Origin: Chara braunii
Taxonomy: Eukaryota; Streptophyta; Charophyceae; Charales; Characeae
Length of the DNA: 39,041 bases
Assembly (NCBI GenBank): GCA_003427395.1
Contig: BFEA01000077.1
Span: forward strand, 958,902 to 997,942
Reading direction: 5' to 3'
Every line of letters begins with the position of its first letter. Positions within the stretch are counted from its first letter, which is position 1. The position numbers and the translations under genes are program-made. Below the pieces are notes generated by a model, which did not search any database, was not told the DNA's origin, and worked only from the letters and a program-made list of their open reading frames with translations. Below are positions 9,653 through 19,581 of this stretch, in pieces.

Positions 9653-11478
9653 TGACCCGCCAAAACACAGACTGAGAACACTGCTGATTTCTGAGTTTTG
9701 CTGCTGGAATGAATGCCTTGCTGAGATTCCCGCATTCTGCTGAGTTTTTTTCTGAGTATGTGTGTGTGTGTGTGTGCATGCTTGCTGGTTCATGTGCCTG
9801 TCTGAGTGCTTGTCGGTCTGAGTGTGTGTGTGGCCCGACAGGCCACTTGTGTGTTATGAGGCCTGCAGGGTCGGACTGGCTAAATCCAGTGATCTCCTTT
9901 CACGACAGGCTATGGTCCCCGGAACGAGTTCGTCATTCCAGGTTGAACCACTTGACATTTCCCCTGGTAGGGTTTGTTTTTCAACACTACCCCACCCAAA
10001 ACAGTCACAAAGATATAGAAAAATGGTGAATGAACGTGAGTGAGTTACTAAGAACCTCTGAGTAAATTTTTGACTTCAACCACTCAGACATCCATCCAAA
10101 GCAAAGACGCCCCTTGTACCTTGACGCCCCTTGTACCTTTCTTTCCACTCCATCAAACACATCGCCAGTAAAGATAATCCGGGCTGGTTCTTTTCCCAGT
10201 CTCTGAGGCTCCTCTACAATCAGACTATGGCGAGCCTGCTGATTGACCAATGAATTTGGAACTTCCAACGGGTCTTTGTTTAATATGATCAGTATGATTC
10301 CCCTGTTAACAAAGAAAATCATATGTAAAACACAGGCTGCGTTTGCGGAGATTTCAGAACCGCCTGTGGAGTAATCGAAGTCTCCAAAGTTGACTTGCGT
10401 TTAACTAATTTGACTCGACTGTGGCCGTGATTTTGAGGGTGGCAGTGGGGAAAACAGAGAAGCAGCGGGGAGTAGGCCTGCAACACTTGTGGCAGCAGGG
10501 AAAAGCACTCAAGTATCAGGTAGGCCAGTACCACTAAAGTAGTGGTAGATGTGTAGGGAACCAGAGGCCGAGCAGAAGAAGACAAAAAGTTGGCGTTTTT
10601 AGAGGCCCAGTAGCAGTAGGCTAAGTCTAGGCAGGCAACAGTCCAAGTAGTCTTAGTCTAGGGCCTGTGCGGACGATATCAGAGCCTGCAATGATGTTTC
10701 CCTCCGAAAAGGAGGAGGTACCAGTTGCTTGGAGGCCGCGCTGCAGGTTGGCCACTATATCTCCAGGAGGAGTGAAGTGCTCCTCCTTTGCTCAGTGCAA
10801 GTTTGGGTGCCACAAGCGGAAGAGCGTTGTGGTGAGCGCTGGGGAAGAGGAGCGCCCAGCTCTCTACTTTGGCTATGGTGGAGGAGCTCGGGTAGGAGGA
10901 CGAGGAAGAAGGGGACTAGGAGAGGGGATCGCCAGGGGTACTTACCTGGCTATGGTGGATGCTATCTTCATCATCTTGGTAGGCTCTGCATCTGGAAGGC
11001 CCCAGTTGAGGTGGCGATGCATCAAGAAGCTTTGAGGCAGAGTCAGAGATGGCGTCCTGAGAGGAAGACAACATAGCTGCTTTGCGTCGTATTTGGCACG
11101 TCAGGGCAAGGCCCTTAGTAGTCCACCATAACCTAGGCGTGGATGAAGAAGAGAGAGGAGGGCGGCCATTGCTATGGTGGAGCTCTTGTAGCACTGGCAG
11201 AAGAAGAGGGATTCGGACATCGATTCTGGTTCGTCAATTTATCATCATCATCATCATTATTATTAATTATTTACTGTTTGAACAAGAGAGGAGGAGTTGG
11301 TTGGCGAGAAGAGGGGAATTATCATTGGTCTTTGCTGGTGTACATCTTCTTCTTCTTTCTTTGTTGTTCTTCTTCTTCTTTCCCTCCCTCTGCTCTCAAG
11401 TTCATTCATTCTTTTGCAGTTCAACGGTGTTGTACTTTCGTATGAATTTGCACTTCGAAATTTGCCAGGATTGTAACA
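9653..11478 (+). mobile_element. LTR family A, copy 3 (3' LTR, interrupted)
   Basis: It starts TGACCCGCCAAAACA after a polypurine tract and ends AGGATTGTAACA at 11478. Subtracting the 539-bp insertion leaves about 1,287 bp, equal to copy 2 without its duplication. Shared landmarks are the (TG)n stretch, GGCCACTTGTGTGTTATGAGG, CTCAAGTA motifs, GATGTTTCCCTCCGAAA and GGGGTACTTACCTGGC at about 10936. Pyrimidine-rich TTCTTCTTC runs precede the end. Its partner 5' LTR could be copy 1, but rearrangement prevents certainty. Confidence 0.85.
9878..10416. mobile_element. 539-bp insertion inside LTR A copy 3
   Basis: Alignment with copies 1 and 2 breaks after GGTCGGACT and resumes at CTGTGGCCGTGA near 10421. 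The 4 bases GACT occur at both borders (9874-9877 and 10417-10420), a possible target duplication. The ends (GGCTAAATCC and TTTGACTC) are not clearly inverted repeats, and no coding domain is visible. It contains a perfect 17-bp tandem duplication beginning GACGCCCCTTG (10106-10122, 10123-10139). It could be a worn non-autonomous DNA element. Confidence 0.6.
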
Positions 11479-12088
11479 GCTTATTTCCTTGCGCGTCTTT
11501 CAGACTGTTTTCTTCATACAAGGAACACCAGTGAGGCGGGATACTTCAATGGCACAGTAAACAACACTCGTAGCGTGAGGAGAGACAGTCCTCTAGCACA
11601 ATTATCATCGGATCTGGGAGACAATCCTTTTACTTGAAAACAGAGAACGGTATGTAATGCCCAAGGTTAGAATGAGCATTCCGAGACTCTTTTGAAGAGA
11701 GTTATAGGAAAACTGTGCACAGCGCCCACGGTAGAAAACATGGAGAATAGATAGCAGTGTCCATCACTACCTTACCTTTGCAACACAAGTTCCTTACATA
11801 TCAATGCGGGAGGGGGGGGGAGGTATTGCCTGTGTTCTGAGTGTTGTGGTCAGCTGTTTTCAGTGTTCTGATTAAGGATTGTCATACAAGCAGTCCTCCA
11901 GCCAGAGGGGCTTCTTCCTATGCTCAAGCGGCGAGGAAGACACTTCCCGCCCAAGTGCGTGCTCAATTGAATGCTCAGGTTTTCATCAGGGTAATGGTAG
12001 CATGCACACCCAATTGTCATCTCAGGTGGGGCTCAAGCCTCCCATGGGCAGAAGTCCCTGGGCGAAAAAGCCAGGGAAAACTGGTGAT
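11479..12088. other. Unassigned DNA
   Basis: Between LTR A copy 3 and the large inverted repeat. Short frames of about 118 codons overlap in two phases around 11841-12235, but part of their length is the inverted repeat and they carry no known domain. A run of nine G lies near 11812. Confidence 0.4.
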
Positions 12089-12294
12089 CAAAGTCATCAC
12101 GAGTATATGTGTAACGAGCCCGAGTTTACAGAAAAAGGGAAAAAAGATCAGCACAACAAACCGCCCGAGAGGTGGTATGATCCTTTTTCTGTAAACTCGG
12201 GCTCAAATTTCTCTGCGCTTGAAGAGGTGGTATGATCTTTTCTCCCTTTTTCTGTAAACTCGGGCTCGTTACACATTTACTCGTGATGACTTTG
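12089..12294. repeat. 61-bp inverted repeat (foldback) with a third partial arm
   Basis: Arm 12089-12149 and the reverse complement of 12234-12294 agree at 59 of 61 positions. The 84-base spacer itself contains a further partial arm (TTTTTCTGTAAACTCGGGCT near 12184) and a repeated GAGGTGGTATGATC (12169 and 12222). Transcribed RNA would form a long hairpin with two alternative pairings. No convincing target duplication is seen outside the arms. It may be a foldback transposon, a MITE end pair, or an inverted gene fragment giving small RNAs. Confidence 0.9.
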
Positions 12295-12322
12295 CTTTAT
12301 TTTCCTTCATGAGTCATGCATC

Positions 12323-12388
12323 AAAACGAATGACCAGCACAACAAAAACGAATGACCGTTACACAAAAACGAATGACCAGCACAACAA
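12323..12388. repeat. 22-bp tandem repeat, three copies
   Basis: Copies starting AAAACGAATGACC lie at 12323, 12345 and 12366. The first and third continue AGCACAACAAA and the middle one GTTACAC. AGCACAACAAA also occurs in the spacer of the adjacent foldback (about 12150), tying the two together. Confidence 0.82.
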
Positions 12389-12514
12389 AAAAGAAAACAG
12401 AAATGGCAAAAAAAATAAAAAGAAGACAGGGAAAAGAGAAAAAGAAAAACAAACCGCCTTTCAGCAAGGCACGGATGGCGGCGTCGAGTTCGGAATAGTG
12501 GCCACCCGACACAA

Positions 12515-12636
12515 TGGGGCCTCGTTCCACTACTCTCGACTTCCACAAAAAATAAAAATCAGGCGGTGTATCTTTCCATGTTCTAGGAAAGATTCACTCT
12601 CGTTTGCACATTTTGAGAGTAGTGGTGCGAGGCCCA
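12515..12636. repeat. Nested foldback, outer 22-bp and inner 8-bp stems
   Basis: The outer arms (12515-12537 and 12615-12636) pair with few mismatches through GGCCTCG and CCACTACTCTC. Inside the loop ATCTTTCC (12570-12577) pairs perfectly with GGAAAGAT (12586-12593). The outline resembles a small-RNA precursor but the middle of the stem is unpaired, so this is only a structural observation. Confidence 0.6.
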
Positions 12637-12869
12637 TGCTCCAAATGAAAAAAAAAAAAAAAAAGAATGGAAATGAAAGGGCTTCCACAATTCAGACCCC
12701 GAATTCAGACCCCAAGTTCAAAAGGGGCTCAGACGGCCAGATCCTGGAGTTACGAATCAGCATTTCAAAAGACGAGTTCCTCAGAGTCAGCTGCGTCCAA
12801 ACTAAAATGAGAAGTCATTTTGCAAAAGTCACATCCAGGTCCTAAACGAACCGTCAAATTTGAGGCTGA

Positions 12870-13620
12870 GTAAGGGTCACATCAGTTCAGCAGATAGTAG
12901 ACAGTCGCAGGCCCAGTCAAGTCCTACTCCAGAGGTCGTCAGACCAGAAGTCCAAAAGGCAGGCCCAAAGGCCAAAGCAGCAGCAGACCATGGGAAAGGT
13001 ACTGGGACTCACACTTCGTAACAAACAGGCAGTGGGCATGCGGTACCAGGCAATTCGGCCAGAGGCTGGCCCAGCCAGACCAGTCCAACACTACAAAAAG
13101 ACTGGCCAGCCTCCTAGTTGGGCAGATACTCATTTGTATGAGTGTGGAAGTGCTTGTGCACTTGTGCACTAGTGTAGGAGAGCTGCGCTTTGCCAGAGAG
13201 CTGTGCAAATGATCTGAGAGAGAGGAAGTAGGCGCTGGCAGGGAAGAAGGCAGCCATAGCTGCACCAGCGCCAGTCAGTATGCTAGTAGAAGTAGATCAG
13301 TGAGAGGTATTCAGAATTGATCCTCATGTGTGTGCTGTAGTAGGGAGTGTGCATGTGTGTGAAGAGAAAAGACTAATGTAGAGTTTAGATCAGGGACACT
13401 AAGACAAGTGAGAGACAGGAGTTAGAAAAAGCTATGGTGGAGGCTGACCTTGTCTGGCGCTGATATTGATACTGAGTGCAAGCGCTGATGTGCGCTGGGT
13501 TCCTGACTCTTGCTGTTCGAAGAAGACTTGTAATCTTGGTGAGCGCTGGATAATTGAACTCTTGACTCTCTAGATATAATGTGGTTGTGAAATTTGAGCT
13601 TCGCTCCCTGGTCTACTACT
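12870..13620 (+). mobile_element. LTR-like region with a TATA-like core
   Basis: At about 13065-13110 the sequence GGCCCAGCC...CCAACACTACAAAAAGACTGG resembles the core of the LTR-like regions at about 31155 (CAGCACTACAAAAGGCTGG) and on the minus strand near 35605 (CAGCACTATATAAGACTGG). Downstream it is rich in GCGCTG motifs, as those are. I could not define its ends or find an attached coding region, so this is a probable solo or fragmentary LTR of a related family. Confidence 0.45.
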
Positions 13621-13734
13621 CATCATCTACCTGTGTTATATGTGACAATGCAATCTGTGTGACATGCATGCTGATGTGAGCACTCCTTGGTGTGATGAAC
13701 TTTGAGGTTCAATGCAGAAAGATACAGCGGCACA

Positions 13735-14085
13735 ATTTTTGTCATTTGTGCATGTGGTGAGTGGCAGCACTGCTGTCCACTTGTGGACAACGGGGATGAA
13801 TTTTGCACTGCTTTGGGGAGGGATACAGCCTCGAAATTTTGTCGTCCGTGCATGTGATAAGTGGCAGAGCGAGGGCCCTCATACTATGCGATCTGCCTGG
13901 GGCCTCACTGCACTGGTGTCCCAATGGACAATGAAAATGAATCTTGACCTGGTTTGCAGAAGACACAAAGAAGATTAGCATGGCCTCGGGGCAACTATGA
14001 AACGCACAAATAGAGAAATGGTCAGGAAAAAAAAAAAAAAAGATTCAGCGTTTTTTGTCTTTTGTGCATGTGGTGCGTGGTAGAG
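13735..14085. repeat. Threefold GTGCATGTG repeat unit linked to U6-like sequence
   Basis: Three segments, TTTTGTC followed by GTGCATGTGRT and AGTGGCAG-type sequence, lie at about 13735, 13836 and 14051. The second and third continue into GCGATCTGCCTGGGG and then into a U6-like segment. The block GTGGTAGAGC resembles a tRNA A box, but no matching B box was found at the right distance, so a tRNA origin is unproven. Confidence 0.65.
13918..14023 (+). pseudogene. U6 snRNA-like sequence, full length, decayed
   Basis: U6 snRNA forms the catalytic centre of the spliceosome. The 3' half is close to U6: AAGAAGATTAGCATGGCC, then ACGCACAAATAGAGAAATGG (14001-14020), which in U6 reads ACGCACAAATCGAGAAATGG. 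The 5' end GTCCCAATGGACA resembles the U6 5' stem, and the length of 106 nt is near the usual 102-108 nt. However the ACAGAGA box reads ACAAAGA, the internal stem-loop is altered, and an A run (about 14027-14041) follows instead of a T terminator. No upstream TATA is obvious. A retrotransposed pseudogene is the best reading. Confidence 0.68.
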
Positions 14086-14133
14086 CAAGGCCCCTAGCCC
14101 TCCGCGATCTGCCTGGGGACATGCTGCACTTCA

Positions 14134-14202
14134 GTCCCAATAAGAATGAATCTTCTGTCAGTCTGTGGAAATATACAGAGAAGATTAGCAAGGCCCTGCG
14201 CA
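14134..14202 (+). pseudogene. U6 snRNA-like fragment, 3'-truncated
   Basis: ATACAGAGAAGATTAGCA (14173-14190) is identical to the conserved centre of U6, including the ACAGAGA box and AGC triad, followed by AGGCCCTGCGCA. The 5' end GTCCCAATAAGAATG parallels the neighbouring copy. Homology ends at about 14202, so the internal stem-loop and 3' end are missing. Its upstream unit is the same as for the first copy, showing a duplicated chimeric repeat rather than two independent insertions. Confidence 0.66.
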
Positions 14203-14728
14203 TCCTCCTCTTTTGGCAGCCCGCCACCCACAGCGCTGAGGGCTCCTCTGGCAGCGTTGGCCGCCCAATGGGAAAAAGAGAAAACGCGCAGAGAAAAAAA
14301 GAAGAGGGGAAAACAAGGGAAACCACCACCCTAGAAGTAGTCCCCCGCATTCAAGAACCGGTAGCCTGCTATATCTCGACTGCTCCCCAGCTACATTCAC
14401 CTAAGACAAACAGGTTCGGGAGCTTGCCAGAAAAAGGTTCGAGAAGGTGGCTCAGAAGGTACTTGCGGTTTAAGGCTGCTCCGGACCACCTCACTCCCCA
14501 GGCTAGGTAAGAGATATGAGGCTTTTCATGCCCCAGAAAAGGAGGCAAGATCAATGTTTCCACGACACATGCCCTGACATGTATAACTTGAGCATCACTA
14601 CTATTCAACATGTCAGACACCACTGCGTCAGGAATGTTTAGACAACACAGTTGCTCTCCTACCAGTCTGTGTTCACTGGGGCGAGCTAACGAAGGGTTGG
14701 CAGTTTCTATTCAACAACCAGACTCACA
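14203..14728. other. Unassigned DNA
   Basis: A 151-codon plus-strand frame (14055-14510) spans the U6-like fragment and is probably accidental. No domain or repeat was recognised before the LTR at 14729. Confidence 0.4.
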
Positions 14729-15685
14729 TGCAATCAGACACACTTTCTTCTTCGCTTCCCATGCATGCAAACAGATGGCAACTCACACTGGCGCCAAGCG
14801 CCCACTCAACGCTCAGAGATATGGAAGTCGAGAACACAGTTCAGATGCAAACTCACTTCAACTCTGTTCGCACGTACTCAAAGCTCACCACTGTTCGCAC
14901 GTACTCAACTCTGGATCACCCGGAATACCCCACACGCATTCACTGTATCACACACTCGTGCACGCACACGAACTCCTAACACTACCTATGGCGGCTATAG
15001 CCGCCGGCTACTACTGCCTACGGACACTCTGCATTTCTTCAGCCCACTTCGACTTCGGGCAACCTGCAGACCACCTCGCACAATACGCTGGGGCAGCGCT
15101 TCCGCATGGCTTACGCAGCGAATGAATGAATGGCTGGACGCTGCCTCTTGATTTATACTTCTGTAAGTCGTTGGCCTGCCCTTTTCCACCGGGCCCATGG
15201 TGCACACAGTCCCTCATGGTACTTGCTGACTGCACAAAGTAAGAATGGGACTGGGTACCGCTGACTAAGCGAAGTTGGACTCCCCACTTGCCCACTGGCC
15301 TCTGGTCTGCTGTGTAAATCATGAGAAGAAACTTGAAAGGCCACTTCCGGACCTTCCGGAAGTTTGCGGACTTGGCCTTTCAAGACTGTAGCAGCTACGA
15401 CCTTGACCTTTCAGGACTATAGCAGCTACGACCTTGACCTTTCAGAACTACAACAACTACGACCCCTATGCAGGTGTGACCCCTACTTCGACACGTCTAA
15501 GGTTCGAGACCCTACGACTACTCAGACCTACGACAAACAACTTCAACTAGTAACACACAGGTCACGGGTTCAAGACTCACAGGGTCGACTCGATATTGTA
15601 CACAGGTAAGGTAAGGTAGGGTGAGGTCTGTGGATCGAACCCTGGATCCGCATCTGTGTCTGCAAAAAAGGTGAAAACCGTATCA
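14729..15685 (-). mobile_element. LTR family C, 3' LTR of element C
   Basis: Read on the minus strand it starts TGATACGGTTTTCACC at 15685 and ends GTCTGATTGCA at 14729 (957 bp), matching the solo LTR at 5711-6665 throughout. Just before its start the minus strand reads GGACGGCAGGAG, a weak polypurine tract, preceded by integrase/chromodomain coding sequence, so this is the 3' LTR. About 44-54 bp inside lies GGGTTCGATCC, identical to a tRNA B box. Near 15375-15465 there are three tandem units of about 34 bp containing CAGCTACGACCTTGACC. Confidence 0.9.
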
Positions 15686-15723
15686 CTCCTGCCGTCCTAA
15701 ATTCGAGGTCCTCCGAGAATACT

Positions 15724-16320
15724 TTAGTTCGAGGCAGGACCTTTTCCTTTCTTATCTCTCTCGTAGGCTCGGACTACATCGGGAGCTGTCTGGAGAAGTT
15801 TTGTTCGTGTCAACCAGTGGCCGTCCTCTGGTTCCTGAAAAGCGAACCTGACTTTATACTGTTTCTGTGGACGACCTCTACCTCCTGTTCTGAAGACATC
15901 TTCACCTACTATGCCATCAATGTCGTACCTTCCATCCATCTTCGAAGGGATCATGGATCTTCGTGATGGAAATTGTTGACTTGTGGCGCAAGGCAGCAAC
16001 TTTGACGCATGAAACACTGGACAGGTGTGGAGGTGCGCTGGAATCTCGACTGTATAGGACGGTCCATCCTCTCCGCCCTTGACTTCTAAGACTGACCACG
16101 GTCCTCGGTATGCAGGCAGTAACTTCTATGAGATGTTCTCCTCAAGAACAAACTCTTTGGACTTGAACCGGACTCAGTCGCCTACTTGAAACTGTGATGG
16201 GCGATGGTGCTTATTGGCTCTGTTCTATCATACGATGTTGGGCCTTCCTAAGGTTCTCTGTGACGGTAACAATCTCCTTTTCATAAAGTAGTACGAACGC
16301 CCTAGTACCGGGCGGTAGCC
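15724..16320 (-). pseudogene. Integrase C-terminal region and chromodomain, element C
   Basis: The frame at 15724-16017 encodes YDIDGIVGEDVF, then GRGRPQKQYKVRF and PEDGHWLTRTKLLQTAPDVV, the pattern of a chromodomain (two beta strands, then WEP/NL-like and helix segments) at the end of chromovirus pol. Chromodomains help steer integration to chromatin marks. The upstream part (16018-16320) encodes the linker after the integrase core but needs frameshifts and contains stops. The protein would end about 40 bp before the 3' LTR, the normal position. Confidence 0.82.
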
Positions 16321-16807
16321 TTTGAATTCGATCCCGCTTCAGTCCCTCAAACGGTCAACGCGGTCTAAAGGACTTACGCAACTCGTTGGGAGTGCCACAC
16401 ATCGCCAAGTGCACGTTGTTATTGTATGTGTTGGCTACCTTGGGGAGCATCTCATTCCAGTTAAGCTGATCAGGTCTAATGTACATTCTGAGAACTTGCT
16501 GCAGGATTTTGTTCATCTATTCAGTTTGTCCGTTAGTCTCAAGATGACGGCCAGATCACATCAGTAAACTAGAGCCATAGACTCTCGTCAACTCCTGTCA
16601 GTTCTGACTGGTGAACCTGATATCTTTGTCACTAACTATTGACAACGGTAGACCATGTTCACTGACCCAATGATCAAAGAACTTATCTATAACTAAATTT
16701 GTTTGTGCCTCCATTGGTAAGGGAACGAAGACTACGTATTTACTAAATCTATCAACTACAACCATGACTTGGCTCTTGCCATGCCTACTCTTGACCCCAG
16801 CATCCAT
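16321..16807 (-). pseudogene. Integrase catalytic core, element C
   Basis: The frame 16598-16807 encodes VMVVVDRFSKYVVFVPLP, EHGLPLSIVSDKDIRFTS, the typical Ty3/gypsy integrase core with the second catalytic Asp (VSDKD). The frame then meets a stop where a Trp codon is expected, and continues in readable form to GRH-NGQTE, which holds the catalytic Glu, and further to the YNN region. The first catalytic Asp lies at the break with the upstream frame: a one-base deletion occurs at the MDF motif, so the upstream frame reads SMTLW there. At least three lesions make it inactive. Confidence 0.88.
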
Positions 16808-17113
16808 AAAGTCATGGACACAGAATCTCCGGGTCCTATGGGAATAGGCAAGGGTCGGAGAAGACCAAGAGGGGCTCGCGTAGTGGTCTTATTCCGTTGG
16901 CAGACTTTGCAACTGCGTACATACTCTATGTCGGCTTTCATATTTGGCCATGTACACGCGCTCATGAGGTGGGCTAATGTCTTTTGCCAACCAAAATGCC
17001 CCTTTGTATCGTGACATTCCCCTAAGATCAAACTACGGATCTCTTCGATGTCGGGAACGCACAAGCGGTCAGCTACGTTAGTCTTCTCAAATGGTAACCC
17101 ATATGTCGTGCGG
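16756..17113 (-). pseudogene. Integrase zinc-binding domain (HHCC), element C
   Basis: The translation runs TTYGLPFEKTNVADRLCVP, LILGECHDTKGHFG, VRSCKVCQRNK, and contains the H-x4-H and C-x2-C pairs of the retroviral integrase zinc finger. The open frame formally begins at 17136, but its first eight codons lie in the inserted 7.6-kb element. Retroelement sequence starts at 17113, exactly where the insertion ends. The missing upstream codons are found at 24745 and beyond, on the other side of the insertion. Confidence 0.9.
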
Positions 17114-18252
17114 TGTCGAGCGCATCGGTCCGGCACCGCATGAAACGACGTTGGACCCTCCCGGCCGCGTCACGCAGGAGTTGGACTATTCCTCATCGCA
17201 AATACACATGGAGCTTCCGCAAGCCGTTACGGCCGAGTGCGCCAGCCATACCTCTCGCGAGTCCCTACGACAGGATAGGGCCTACGCGAGGCACGACTTT
17301 CCTTCACCTTAAGGGAGTTGTCACCTCCCTTCAGTGGGCGTATCCCCGCCGAGCTACCAGTCCACAGTACGAAAGCTAATCATTTGCAATCGCACGTGGA
17401 CCAGCCAAGGGCGTTTCTCGTTCGCTGTATCATAGAGGGTACGCAGAGTTTTACGCTTCTATCAAACCCGCACGCAAACCGACGCCCTGGGGGGCTGAGG
17501 TCCCAAGCGTGACTCGTCGTCGGTCGATTGGGACGTATCCCACACACCACGCGTACACCACTCTAAACACATAAAAATTAAAACACATACGCACACGCAC
17601 ATATTCAGAACGACACAGAACAAACAACGCGACAACACTCCTAGTCCCTTAATAGTCATCCCATAACTATCCGATGCAGAAATCGGATAGGCGTCGCGCG
17701 CGAGACTTGGTATAAAACCGTGCGGGCGTTGCAAGCATACGCAAGCAGTTGCAGTGATGACGTACTAATCAAGCGGTCCCTCGTGGGTTCAAGTACTGCT
17801 TATGACACTCAAGTGTCAAACTTAAAGTATCTTGAGGGTCTACCCCTTCACGATATTGCACGGTTGAAGGAACAGTCGTGCGGTCTCAAACCAATTTCGC
17901 CAAAGTCGATGTATACAAGTTATGTTTCTTTGATGGCTGGAAGTTCTTCAAAGGTATGAAAAGTTGGAGGGCATTCTACCATTCATTCAAGTGTAGTTGA
18001 ATTTGGCTCAACTGCCCAACGCGCTTGCAGAGCGCGCACTTCACTGGTTAAAGTGAGATAAACAACCACAAAAAAAACTAAAACTAAAATTCCTACAACG
18101 GAAAGATAAGAGTGAAAACTACTCAATGTATTTCATCCGGCAAGTGTCTGGATAATCCGAAATGCGGCAAACTAGAACTTCGCACAATATCATGAAGTAG
18201 CTGCTTTTGCTCAATTTGGCTCAGATATTGATGCTGCCACTCAATCGCGGCA

Positions 18253-18858
18253 CCTCCGGCCTTTAGGTTGAGTGTCCCAATGGCAGGGCAAGATAGGCTT
18301 TGTGCGGGGGGGTGATCCCTTCCATGCAGAGTCTAGGACCTAGGATGTCTTCGACAAGGACCTCGAATCCAGGGTTTTCCTTGAGCAATCTCTTTAACGC
18401 AGGGGGGTGATACCTTCCATGCAGAGTCTAGGACCTAGGATGTCTTGCAATTGGGGGGTTTCCTTAAAAAATCTCTTTAAGAAGCATACAACAAATAAAA
18501 GGGGTTTTCCTCCCTTTCTCAATCTCGACCTTAATTAAACCCTTGAGCGTGGGCCCCTCCGGCCTTTAGGCTGAGTGTCCCGCTGGCAGGGCAAGATAGA
18601 CTCTGCGCGGGGGGGTGATCCCTTCCATGCAGAGTCTAGGACCTAGGATGTCTTCGACAAGGACCTCGAATCCAAGGTTTTCCTTAAGCAATCTCTTTAA
18701 GGCAGGGGGGTGATACCTTCCATGCAGAGTCTAGGACCTAGGATGTCTTGCAATAGGGGGATTTCCTTAAAAAATCTCTTTAAGAAGCATACAACAAATA
18801 AAAGGGGGTTTCCTCCCTTTCTCAATCTCGACCTTAATTAAACCCTTGAGCGTGGGCC
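18253..18858. repeat. 303-bp tandem duplication with nested 95-bp repeats
   Basis: Two units (18253-18555, 18556-18858) are nearly identical. Each contains two copies, 95 bp apart, of a block GGGGGGTGAT(C/A)CCTTCCATG...TCTAGGACCTAGGATGTCTT followed by TTTCCTT and AATCTCTTTAA, so the block occurs four times (TTCCATGCAG at 18320, 18415, 18623 and 18718). The core CTAGGACCTAGG is itself close to a palindrome. Confidence 0.93.
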
Positions 18859-19581
18859 CCTCAGGCCACGCGAACACTCAAACATAGGTATGTACATGTA
18901 CATATGTAAAAAAGGAATAAATATGTGACGATTACTTCTCACAATCACAGTGGGACTCCTCACAGCCATATATACGTATGTGATCGCAGGCAATCAAATC
19001 CAAAGTCCGAACCACAGAACATACTTGCAATGACATCAAAGAGTCGACCAAAAGTCCACACACTACACGGAATCAACTTCAACCATTCTCTATACTCATA
19101 CCCCTCGCTTTAGCCATGCAAGCCTCAAACTTTGTCCAACCTTCCATAATTAAATACTTCGTACCTTTGTTAAATGACCATTCAATAAAAGTCCGGGTGA
19201 AAACCTTAATAAAACAATAAAACCCACCAAGGCTAAAACCTTTTTAGGCCGAGTAGTGAGAGTGGAGTGGAGTTGAGTCGTAAACCGACGAATCGGCAAC
19301 CGACCTGTTATCAATGATAACAGAAGATGATCCTCGTGGGATCAAGCTGAATCTATTCCAGATCTTGAACCAAACGATCAAAAAGGTCTGTAAACTCGTA
19401 AGTGTATGGAGAATAAAACTCCATAGCACATTATCACCCAAGGTTCTCCTACAAGCTAAGCTTAGGCCTACCTCTAAGCCAATACCCAACGCAAGGCAGA
19501 CCTATGGCAGCATCTCTCCTATTCAAGGTGGATCGCCAAAATTGCCACCTGTCAAAATATAATCTAACCCCTTTAAACTAA

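Noticed and set aside
14055-14510. 151-codon frame overlapping the U6-like fragment
   Set aside because: It crosses a non-coding RNA-derived segment and shows no domain.
17708-17810. Possible tRNA (TATAAAA upstream, GGGTTCAAGTAC like a T loop)
   Set aside because: No acceptor or T-stem pairing and no A box at a proper distance. The TATAAAA may still be a promoter.
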